7,395 bases of DNA from Alphaproteobacteria bacterium (GTDB lineage Bacteria > Pseudomonadota > Alphaproteobacteria > ATCC43930 > CGMCC-115725). The notes beneath the pieces are model-generated. The model was not told the origin of the DNA. It made no database searches and worked only from the letters and a program-made list of their open reading frames with translations. The position numbers and the translations under genes were made by a program. This document shows positions 1 through 5,394 of this stretch, piece after piece (positions within the stretch are counted from its first letter, which is position 1; each line of letters starts with the position of its first letter). The stretch lies in assembly GCA_005884825.1 (NCBI GenBank), contig VAZT01000064.1:1-7395 (forward strand), read 5' to 3'.

Positions 1-80
1 GGGAACGGCCCGGTGGTGACCCGAAGCTCCTCTACCTTCGGCATGAGCTTCGCGGCTGAGAGTGGAGCGGAATCGGGCAT
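1..80 (-). CDS. thiC: Phosphomethylpyrimidine synthase ThiC, N-terminal fragment (cut by window edge)
   Basis: Only the first 26 codons are present; the gene continues past the left edge. It starts at ATG 80-78 with GGAGG (87-91) six bases upstream, and the frame stays open to the edge. The visible peptide ends in VTTGPFP, which resembles the start of the conserved ThiC N-terminal block (TGPLP followed by SRKVY-type residues in known family members). ThiC is the radical-SAM enzyme that turns aminoimidazole ribotide into hydroxymethylpyrimidine phosphate in cytosolic thiamine synthesis. The stronger argument is context: a TPP riboswitch lies directly upstream on the same strand, and thiC is the commonest gene behind one in alphaproteobacteria. 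Another thiamine gene, such as a transporter or thiO/thiG, cannot be excluded from so few residues. The rest of the protein and any downstream thi genes are out of view. Confidence 0.68.
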   Translation of the reverse strand, partial: MPDSAPLSAAKLMPKVEELRVTTGPF

Positions 81-86
81 CGTGGG

Positions 87-152
87 CCTCCGTTGCGCCA
101 GTTGCACGGCGACCCGGGAAGCATCTGCGAAGAGGAGGGCGGCTTTTGCCGC
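87..152 (-). promoter_or_regulatory. Probable expression platform between TPP riboswitch and thiC
   Basis: Between the aptamer and the ATG at 80 the transcript contains, in order: a 14-nt hairpin with 5-bp arms and an AAAA loop (139-152); a pyrimidine-rich segment with CCTCC (134-138), complementary to the SD; a second hairpin formed by CCG-UGC and GCA-A-CGG (about 90-110) whose 3' arm runs into the SD; and the SD itself, GGAGG at 87-91. No T-run follows either hairpin, so a transcription terminator is unlikely. The arrangement suggests translational control, in which TPP binding leaves the SD paired. The motifs are visible in the sequence; the switching model is inference. Confidence 0.45.
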
Positions 153-156
153 GGGG

Positions 157-262
157 TTCCTGTCCCTACGCCGGTACGACCCGGATCAGGTTCGAAGGGT
201 TGCCGCGCCCCGTCGTCTCGAGCCGGCGGCGTCTCAGCCCCCTGTCGGGGCACCCCTTGGAT
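157..262 (-). promoter_or_regulatory. TPP (thiamine pyrophosphate) riboswitch, THI element
   Basis: Read on the minus strand, the segment carries the diagnostic THI-box blocks in the right order: GGGGTGC near the 5' end, GGGGGCTGAGA (CTGAGA at 232-237), a variable GC-rich P3 extension, then ACCCTTCGAACCTGATC with the hallmark CCTGATCCGG at 181-190, and GCGTAGGGA closing the P4/P1 side. Known TPP aptamers bind thiamine pyrophosphate across the pyrimidine-sensing CUGAGA helix and the pyrophosphate-sensing P4/P5 helix, and repress thiamine genes when bound. The boundaries are estimated from the P1 arms and may be off by several bases. The long P3 arm (about 200-230) is within normal variation. 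The downstream gene starts at 80, leaving about 75 nt for the regulatory switch. Confidence 0.95.
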
Positions 263-268
263 TCGGTG

Positions 269-298
269 ATTATCCGCAAACTAACCCCCGCAGGTCAA
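269..298 (-). promoter_or_regulatory. Sigma70-type promoter driving the riboswitch leader
   Basis: On the minus strand TTGACC (298-293) is followed, after an 18-bp spacer, by GATAAT (274-269). Both hexamers are close to the housekeeping consensus TTGACA/TATAAT. A start about seven bases downstream would fall near 262, exactly where the TPP aptamer begins, so the transcript would open directly with the riboswitch. The position relative to the aptamer makes this more convincing than the motif match alone. Confidence 0.7.
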
Positions 299-545
299 GG
301 TTGCGGTTAGATGACGGAAAAAGCCGCGCCGCCGGCCCCCCAGTAGCACAACGCCGCGTTGTTGATCCAAAATCTCGTCAAATCCGATTAGAAAAGCGTG
401 GCGGACAACTTTTTGACGTGCAATAGACGGCGGAGTGACTAGGCGCGATTAAGGTCAGCGCTGTCTGGTGGCAGTCGCAATCCCCCGTTCTGTTCATTGG
501 CCACCAGCGCGCAATGCCGATTTTTCGCAATTGAGGGAGGAGCTG
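299..545. other. Non-coding stretch upstream of thiC leader and small plus-strand genes
   Basis: I see no convincing gene here. A near-perfect dyad with 7-bp arms (ACAACGC / GCGTTGT around one base) sits at 348-362, about 50 bp upstream of the thiC promoter, and could be an operator. A further pair of 7-base arms (cgtcaaa 376-382, tttgacg 412-418) is widely spaced and may be chance. Short open frames on both strands lack ribosome sites and recognisable sequence. Promoters for the plus-strand genes would be expected in the right half, but I could not pick one out with confidence. Confidence 0.4.
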
Positions 546-755
546 GTGGAACACAGCTTCATATCGCGGCACGTTTGCCCGGTCAATAACCATGGGTTGT
601 TGCACCGGCCAGTGCACCCCGACAGATCGGGATATCAAATAGCTCGCGCACTGACCAAAGAAGCGTTCTGGATACTGGTTTTATTATCATCGCTGGGTGT
701 TTGGGCAGCCATTTGGGCGGCTGCCGCGTCATTGGCCTCGGCCTGGTTGCAATGA
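546..755 (+). CDS. Possible small single-span membrane protein (69 aa)
   Basis: I do not recognise this protein. The start is chosen at GTG 546 because GGAGG (536-540) lies five bases upstream, a much better ribosome site than any for the earlier in-frame GTG at 468. The first 35 residues are polar with several His and Arg. Residues about 40-66 are strongly hydrophobic and rich in Ala, Leu and Trp, including VWAAIWAAAASLASAW, and look like one transmembrane helix reaching almost to the C-terminus. A preceding Lys-Glu pair (38-39) would mark the cytoplasmic side. This is a tail-anchored-like layout. It lies 60 bp upstream of the next plus-strand gene and could be co-transcribed with it. The hydrophobic run and the SD support a real gene; the lack of a recognised family and the weak N-terminal half argue for caution. 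Confidence 0.4.
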   Translation: MEHSFISRHVCPVNNHGLLHRPVHPDRSGYQIARALTKEAFWILVLLSSLGVWAAIWAAAASLASAWLQ

Positions 756-815
756 CGAATATCGCTGTCCGGGGAGCCGACTGACGTATTTTCCTCTGTT
801 CTCAGGGAGAGATCG

Positions 816-1043
816 ATGCTGATGATCTCCGACGCCAACTGCGAAACAGTAATTGAAGAATATATCCGTACAAAAGGAGTTACGCGCTGTCCCACTGCGT
901 GCGTGGTGCCGACCCAGGCTTCGGTCACCGAAGCCGACCGCGCCGCATTGGAAGAATACCGCAGCGTACGCGACCGGCAGCGCCGCGAAAAAGCCGCCGC
1001 ACGCGCCCGATTGTTTTGGGGAAGCGACAGTTCCGTTGGATGA
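816..1043 (+). CDS. Small conserved-looking hypothetical protein (75 aa)
   Basis: The function is unknown. The start ATG 816 has GGGAG (805-809) six bases upstream; a second in-frame ATG at 822 is too close to that site. The protein has two parts. Residues 1-35 contain a compact motif, YIRTKGVTRCPTACVVPTQ, with two cysteines (CPTAC). Residues 37-69 are a highly charged, probably helical segment rich in Ala, Arg and Glu (EADRAALEEYRSVRDRQRR and onward), ending in LFWG. I recall similar short proteins with a GVTRCPTACxxPTQ core in Bradyrhizobium-type genomes, always uncharacterised; that is memory, not a search. The Cys pair with a basic helix could suggest nucleic-acid or metal binding, but nothing in the sequence proves it. 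Its stop lies 28 bp from the stop of the converging minus-strand gene. Confidence 0.65.
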   Translation: MLMISDANCETVIEEYIRTKGVTRCPTACVVPTQASVTEADRAALEEYRSVRDRQRREKAAARARLFWGSDSSVG

Positions 1044-1071
1044 CAACAACCGGCATGTCGCAGAGCCCGGA

Positions 1072-2124
1072 TCAGCGGCGGCGCATTGCGCCGAGGACGT
1101 GGTCGACGGCTGCACGATAGGCCGGTAACGGGGCGAGCGCGCCACGGCGCAGGCAGGCTTCGGTAAATTTGATGACATGCTCGTCGCCATTGGCGAGAGC
1201 GCGATCAATCAGTGCCTCGGCGTTCTGCGCACACGGCTCGACGTTCTCTGCCATGGCGCTGGTGCCAAAGCACGCGTAAAGCGCGCAGGCCGATTGCCAG
1301 GCGTAACGCAGCACCGCACCTGCGGTGGTTTCGCTAATGTGGGGGATGATGCTGCCGAGCGCTGTTAGACTGGTGACGCCATGGATGAAAACGATTGTCG
1401 TCAATACGTCGTGGGCGTTCGCCAGATAAATCCGTGCGAATATCTCAGTCAGTTGTGCCAATAGCGTTTCGATGTCGCCGCTGACGTCGATGGATCCGAT
1501 AACCGGCGCAAATTCGGGAAAATCGTCGAGCATTGCCAGCGAAGCGGTGATGTTTCCCAGAGCGCGCCGCTGATGCGACGCAACGAGCGGAACTTTCGCG
1601 ATCGCCTCGCGGGGCGGCATTGGGCGCTCGGGTAGGCGATCGCTGGAAGGCAATTCCCGATAGGTAGCCGCCCAGCTCGCCAGCGCGTCGGCGAGCTCGC
1701 GCCTCCGCCATGGCGTTTCGGCAATCGCCAGGCTTCGGACGGCATGACCGACACGGATGACGCCGTGCGTCGCAGCTGCGGAAAAACCCGGCGCCAGCCG
1801 CCCCGTCCAGCGGTCGAGCACCTCGGGCCAGGGTGCCTGTCGCAGCTCTTCGACGAAGAATTCTGCCCAGTCGGCGAAGCGGTCGCGCTGGCCCAGCGCA
1901 CTGCGCCAAATTTGCGCGCGGATCGGATCGCCGGCAGGCTGGTGTGGCAGCAGTCTTTCCTGATACCGCGCGATCCACGGCATGACCGCCTGCGGACGGC
2001 CCATCGCACAGAGCGCCTCGGCGACCATCGGCGCGTGATTGCTGTTGCCGTTCTTCAGCCCGATATCGGCTCCGGCCAAAACCTCGAGCGCCTCGTCGAG
2101 TGCCTCATAATTGGGTGTCGGCAT
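1072..2124 (-). CDS. Questin oxidase-like family protein (DUF4243/PF14027 type)
   Basis: A 350-residue soluble, largely helical protein. The start ATG 2124 is supported by GAGG (2132-2135) seven bases upstream. Family resemblance rests on NSNHAPMVAEAL (residues 27-38), THGVIRVGHAVRSL (119-132), the His-rich stretch HDVLTTIVFIHGVTSL (238-253), PHI (261-263) and DEHVIKFTEACLR (314-326). The repeated conserved histidines (30, 120, 127, 238, 248, 262, 316) suggest a metal or cofactor site. In fungi, members such as AflY and questin oxidase carry out oxidative ring cleavage (Baeyer-Villiger-like) of anthraquinones or related polyketides; bacterial members are mostly uncharacterised and no polyketide genes are visible here, so the substrate is unknown. 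It begins 40 bp after the stop of the penicillin-binding protein gene on the same strand and is probably the second gene of that transcript. Family assignment is from memory of motifs. Confidence 0.75.
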   Translation of the reverse strand: MPTPNYEALDEALEVLAGADIGLKNGNSNHAPMVAEALCAMGRPQAVMPWIARYQERLLPHQPAGDPIRAQIWRSALGQRDRFADWAEFFVEELRQAPWPEVLDRWTGRLAPGFSAAATHGVIRVGHAVRSLAIAETPWRRRELADALASWAATYRELPSSDRLPERPMPPREAIAKVPLVASHQRRALGNITASLAMLDDFPEFAPVIGSIDVSGDIETLLAQLTEIFARIYLANAHDVLTTIVFIHGVTSLTALGSIIPHISETTAGAVLRYAWQSACALYACFGTSAMAENVEPCAQNAEALIDRALANGDEHVIKFTEACLRRGALAPLPAYRAAVDHVLGAMRRR

Positions 2125-2164
2125 CGCACCACCTCAAATCGCCTCGACGAGTGTAGTCTATCGG

Positions 2165-4312
2165 CTATTCGCGCCAAATACCTCGGCTGGCCGCCTGTGC
2201 CTTTTGTTCAGCGCCGAGCAGCCGTCCCGAAGCGTTCGCGGCAACGCGGCCGGCGCCGTTGAGCACCACCGCCTCTCCGAGGTCGATATCGCCGAGATCA
2301 CAGCGGTATTGCGCGGTGCCGGGCTCGGTCGCCTGACAGACCACCTCGCGCCCTCGGATGTAGTGCTCGAGCTCGTGGGCGAGCTCGCCTTTTTCGCCGG
2401 CTACACCTTGCAGATGCGCAATGCCGCCGGGAAACACCAGGGTCGCCGTGTCGGCAACCTTCGGCACACCCCGCAGCACGGTCGGAGGTTGTGCGGGCGC
2501 GGCCAGGGGCGCGGGTTGCGGCTCGGCAAGATGCGAAGCGGCGGCGATCGGCGTGGACAGGATCCGCTCCGCGCCTTCGACATAATCGTGCCAGATCTTG
2601 GCCGGGAGATCGCCGCCGACGACGCCGTCCATCGGGCGGTCGTCGTCGTTGCCGACCCAGACGCCGACGACGATGTCGGATGTGAACCCGATGAACCAGG
2701 CATCGCGATAGTCCTGTGTCGTGCCGGTTTTGCCGGCGGCCCGCCGGTCGAGGCGCGCCGCCTGTCCGGTGCCGTTGGTAACAACCCCCTCCAGGAGCTG
2801 CACCAGAGCGTTGCGGTTCCAGTCCGGTCTTTCGGCGACGGTGTCCGGACGAGTATAAAGCAGTGCGCGGGTACCCGTGCGTATCCTGCGGATCGTGTAC
2901 GGTTCGATTGCCTTGCTGTCGACCGCGATCGCATCCATTGCCGCAGTCATGTCGAGCAAAGACACCTCAGCCGAGCCGAGCGCCAGGCTCGGGACCGCCG
3001 GCAATTCGGTGTGAATGCCGAGGCTCCTGGCAATATCGATCACACGCTCTACCCCGACTGCCTGGGTCAGCTGCACCGCGACAGTATTGATCGATTGCGC
3101 AAAAGCGGTGCGCAGAGTCACGGGCCCCCGATAGCCGGTCTCGTAGTTCTTCGGCTGCCAATCCCCAATAGTGACGGGCTGGTCGACAACCACGCTGCTG
3201 GGCGTGTAGCCGGCATTGAACGCGGCGAGATAGACAAAAATCTTGAACAGCGATCCCGCCTGACGTTGCGCCTGGACCGCGCGATTGAACTGGCTCTGGG
3301 CATAATCCCGGCCGCCGACCAGCGCCAGCACCGCGCCGTCCGGCGCGAGCGCGACGAGCGCCGCCTGGCCGACATGCCGGCGAGCCCCCTCTTGCCCGAG
3401 CCATTTTCCGATGACGCGTTCGGCCGCGTCCTGGAGGCGCGGATCAAGGGTCGTGTCGGCGCCGAGATCCATGGGCGGCGAGCCGACCAGCCGCTTCAGC
3501 TCGCTCTCGGCCGTGTCGACAAAGTAATTCTGCCCTGGCTCGGTTTCGGGCGGTACTGCGAGCCCGGCCGGGTGGGTCCGCGCTGCCGCCGCGCGCGCCT
3601 CGTCGATATAGCCGGCCGCCACCATAGCTTTGAGCACCGTATCCGCACGCCGGCGCGCCGCCTCGAGATTTCGCGTCGGCGCCAGCTGCGTCGGCGACCG
3701 AATGAGACCCGCGAGCATTGCCGACTCGGCAAGGTTCAATGATCCCGCTTTCTTTCGGAAGTACCGCTGCGCCGCGGCGTCGATGCCATACGCTCCCGCC
3801 CCGAAATAAGCGGTGTTGAGGTAACGGGCGAAGATCTCGTTTTTGGTCAGCCGGGTTTCGAGCCACAGCGCGAGGATGACCTCCTGCACCTTGCGCCGCA
3901 GCGAGCGTTCCGGAGAAAGGTAGCTCATCCGCACCAGCTGCTGGGTTATCGTGCTGGCGCCTTCGATCCCGCCATCACCGTACAAATCGTGCGACGCCGC
4001 GCGCAAAATGCCGCGAAGATCGATGCCGTGGTGCGAGTAGAAGCGCCGATCCTCGATCGCGATCACGGCATGGACCAGATCCGCCGGCAACCGGTCGATT
4101 TCGACCTTCTCGCCTTTGGCGGCACCGCGGGCCGCAAAGACCTGACCGTCAGCGGCTGTGAAAACGATTGCCGGACCGGGCTCGTCGGCATTGCGGCCGC
4201 CCGAGACCGGCACGGTGACAGCACAATAGCCGATAAACACCAAGACCGGCAGTGCCGCCGCCGCACCCGCCCACCCCAAGCCGACCAGGACCGAACGCCT
4301 ATCAGGTCGCAA
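2165..4312 (-). CDS. Class A penicillin-binding protein (transglycosylase/transpeptidase) with extra C-terminal SNase-like domain
   Basis: A 715-residue bifunctional peptidoglycan synthase, anchored in the inner membrane and acting in the periplasm on lipid II and stem peptides. Residues 8-34 form the N-terminal membrane anchor. The GT51 glycosyltransferase domain (about 50-230) shows EDRRFYSHHG with catalytic Glu87, STITQQLVR (120-128), RKVQE with Glu144 and KNEIFARYLN (157-166). The transpeptidase domain (about 290-585) has the acylation motif SLFK (Ser354, Lys357), SIN (407-409) and KTGTT (528-532). After a Pro/Ala-rich linker (596-612), residues about 615-714 resemble a staphylococcal-nuclease fold with its nuclease residues lost. 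The start is TTG 4312; it is preferred because AGGAGG lies six bases upstream and the protein then begins right before the anchor. This is the first gene of a likely two-gene unit with the questin-oxidase-like gene. All penicillin-binding catalytic motifs are intact, so an active enzyme is expected. Confidence 0.95.
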   Translation of the reverse strand: MRPDRRSVLVGLGWAGAAAALPVLVFIGYCAVTVPVSGGRNADEPGPAIVFTAADGQVFAARGAAKGEKVEIDRLPADLVHAVIAIEDRRFYSHHGIDLRGILRAASHDLYGDGGIEGASTITQQLVRMSYLSPERSLRRKVQEVILALWLETRLTKNEIFARYLNTAYFGAGAYGIDAAAQRYFRKKAGSLNLAESAMLAGLIRSPTQLAPTRNLEAARRRADTVLKAMVAAGYIDEARAAAARTHPAGLAVPPETEPGQNYFVDTAESELKRLVGSPPMDLGADTTLDPRLQDAAERVIGKWLGQEGARRHVGQAALVALAPDGAVLALVGGRDYAQSQFNRAVQAQRQAGSLFKIFVYLAAFNAGYTPSSVVVDQPVTIGDWQPKNYETGYRGPVTLRTAFAQSINTVAVQLTQAVGVERVIDIARSLGIHTELPAVPSLALGSAEVSLLDMTAAMDAIAVDSKAIEPYTIRRIRTGTRALLYTRPDTVAERPDWNRNALVQLLEGVVTNGTGQAARLDRRAAGKTGTTQDYRDAWFIGFTSDIVVGVWVGNDDDRPMDGVVGGDLPAKIWHDYVEGAERILSTPIAAASHLAEPQPAPLAAPAQPPTVLRGVPKVADTATLVFPGGIAHLQGVAGEKGELAHELEHYIRGREVVCQATEPGTAQYRCDLGDIDLGEAVVLNGAGRVAANASGRLLGAEQKAQAASRGIWRE

Positions 4313-4318
4313 CGAGCT

Positions 4319-4324
4319 CCTCCT
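4319..4324 (-). promoter_or_regulatory. Shine-Dalgarno site deciding the TTG start of the PBP gene
   Basis: On the minus strand TAGGAGG is followed by six bases (AGCTCG) and then TTG at 4312-4310. This is a full match to the anti-SD of 16S rRNA at ideal spacing. It justifies the rare TTG start over any internal ATG or GTG, which would cut into the membrane anchor. Confidence 0.85.
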
Positions 4325-4352
4325 ACCGCACCGATTTCTTTCCCCCTTTTAT

Positions 4353-4384
4353 CCGGAACGAAAAGACCCTAGTCTTTGTTCCGG
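4353..4384. repeat. Long dyad/hairpin upstream of the PBP gene
   Basis: The arms ccggaac (4353-4359) and gttccgg (4378-4384) pair perfectly; after a two-base bulge (4360-4361), aaagac (4362-4367) pairs with gtcttt (4372-4377) around a 4-base loop. In total 13 pairs lie 41-72 bp upstream of the PBP start. It could be an operator, a 5'-leader hairpin, or a bidirectional terminator isolating the PBP unit; the flanking T-runs are weak, so a strong intrinsic terminator is less likely. Confidence 0.6.
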
Positions 4385-4422
4385 TTTATTACCCGCTGCA
4401 GAGGAGGGCTGGAAAAATTCCG

Positions 4423-4468
4423 TGCGTCCTTCGAGACCTCGCTTCGCGAGGCACCTCAGGGATGAGGG
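4423..4468. repeat. Dispersed palindromic repeat (ccttcgagac...cctcaggGatgagg type)
   Basis: The core is a perfect hairpin, cctcgc-ttc-gcgagg (4437-4451), flanked by gtccttcgaga on the left and cacctcagggatgagg on the right, which pair imperfectly with each other. This layout matches a dispersed intergenic element I know as very common in Bradyrhizobium, Rhodopseudomonas and relatives. Only one copy is in this window, so the repeat status rests on recalled knowledge rather than on this sequence. Confidence 0.6.
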
Positions 4469-4533
4469 CTTTTCTTAATCACATAACAGTTGTCTTGATA
4501 CTGAGAGAAGAATCAGCCCAATGCCTATTTACT

Positions 4534-4575
4534 TTTCACCATCCCGGCGAAAGCCGGGACCCATCTCCCCGCCAT
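4534..4575 (+). repeat. REP-like palindromic unit, copy 1
   Basis: A perfect hairpin, tcccggc-gaaa-gccggga (4542-4559), is followed by cccatctcccc. The gaaa tetraloop on a GC stem is typical of the short interspersed palindromes of alphaproteobacteria. A degenerate partner lies in inverted orientation at about 4630-4663. Confidence 0.65.
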
Positions 4576-4629
4576 TCGGTACTTCTTAGAGCAAATCGCT
4601 ATACCTTGCCAGGCGAGGATGGGCTCGTG

Positions 4630-4663
4630 CCCGCGAGACGATAGGCCCCGGCTTTCCGCCGAG
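4630..4663 (-). repeat. REP-like palindromic unit, inverted degenerate copy 2
   Basis: Read on the minus strand the unit is cctcggcggaaagccgggg followed by cctatcgtctc. It aligns with copy 1 over ggcgaaagccggg and the following cc(c/t)atc, with one inserted base in the loop region. It lies directly downstream of the sirtuin stop and could also act as a weak transcription terminator, although no T-run follows on the minus strand. Confidence 0.5.
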
Positions 4664-4679
4664 GAAGCATCTGGTGGGC

Positions 4680-5394
4680 TCAGTCGACGCCGACGGCGGT
4701 GCCGAGGGTCTCGCCGATCGAACGGTTCAGGACGAGGTCGGCGGTTGCGTCGAGGCCGGTTGGCTCGCGGTTGATGATCACCAAGGTCGCGCCGTTGTGT
4801 TTCGCCAGTTCCGGAAAGGCGGCTGCGGGATAAACGACCAATGACGATCCGGCGACAATGAACAGATCAGCGGCGCGGGTCTCGATTTCTGCGCGCTGCA
4901 TAGCCTCTAACGGCATTGCCTGGCCAAAAGAAATCGTCGCGGTTTTGACAAAGCCGCCGCACTCGCCACACAACGGCGGCGTTTCGTCCCGCTCGAAGGC
5001 AATGCGCAGCGCGTCGAGCTCATACCGCGTCTTGCAGTCGAGGCAATGCGCATAAGTCGTATTTCCATGCAGCTCGATCACCCGCTCGTCGGGGATCCCG
5101 GAGGCTTGGTGCAGACCGTCGATATTCTGCGTGATCACGGCGGCGGCCGTTGCGCGGCGGACCAGCTCCGCAACGGCGCGGTGACCGCGGTTCGGGGCCG
5201 CTGCGCGAAAGGTCTCCTCCATTGCAAAGCGCCGCCGCCAAGTTTCACGCCGCGCCTCCTCCGAGGCGAGGAAATCCGAGAAGTCGATCGGCGCCATGCG
5301 GGTCCAGATCCCGCCGGGGCTGCGAAAATCGGGAATGCCCGATTCGGTGCTGATAAGCCCGGCGTGCGATCCTCGCCGCCGTGAGCTCTCGCAC
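4680..5394 (-). pseudogene. Sir2-family NAD-dependent protein deacetylase (sirtuin) with disrupted N-terminus
   Basis: The catalytic core is clear: ISTESGIPDFRSPGG, TQNIDGLH (NAD and ribose contacts), catalytic His in ELHG (codon 5069-5067), a Cys4 zinc site (CLDC and CGEC), ATISFGQAMP, GSSLVVYPAA and INREPTG, ending at TGA 4680. Sirtuins remove acetyl or acyl groups from lysines using NAD. The N-terminus is abnormal. Where the family has TGAG(I/L)ST, this frame reads HAGLIST (5366-5346), with an extra residue and the first Gly lost. The roughly 20 residues expected before it are missing, and the frame runs on into the antisense of the neighbouring methyltransferase gene without an ATG, GTG or TTG near the right place. 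A credible start, GTG 5394-5392 with AAGG upstream, encodes MRELTAARIA but is in another frame (a +1 shift near 5364 would join them). I read this as a small deletion plus frameshift; an assembly error is possible. The rest shows no decay. Confidence 0.7.

Noticed and set aside
376..418. Inverted pair cgtcaaa / tttgacg
   Set aside because: Seven-base arms separated by 29 bp are easily found by chance, and no function fits the position.
13..426. Plus-strand open frame over the thiC start and riboswitch
   Set aside because: It overlaps the TPP aptamer and promoter antisense, has no SD and no recognisable protein motif.
378..638. Minus-strand open frame of 86 codons
   Set aside because: No recognised family, no clear SD, and it overlaps the 69-aa plus-strand candidate that has a better ribosome site and a clear membrane helix. 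Kept only as a remote alternative.
729..1208. Minus-strand open frame of 159 codons
   Set aside because: It overlaps both the end of the questin-oxidase-like gene in another frame and the whole 75-aa plus-strand gene; composition is not protein-like.
2111..3742. Long plus-strand open frame (543 codons) opposite the PBP gene
   Set aside because: It is the antisense of strongly conserved penicillin-binding protein motifs; its own translation is low-complexity Arg/Gly/Ala-rich with no known domain. Long antisense frames are expected in GC-rich DNA.
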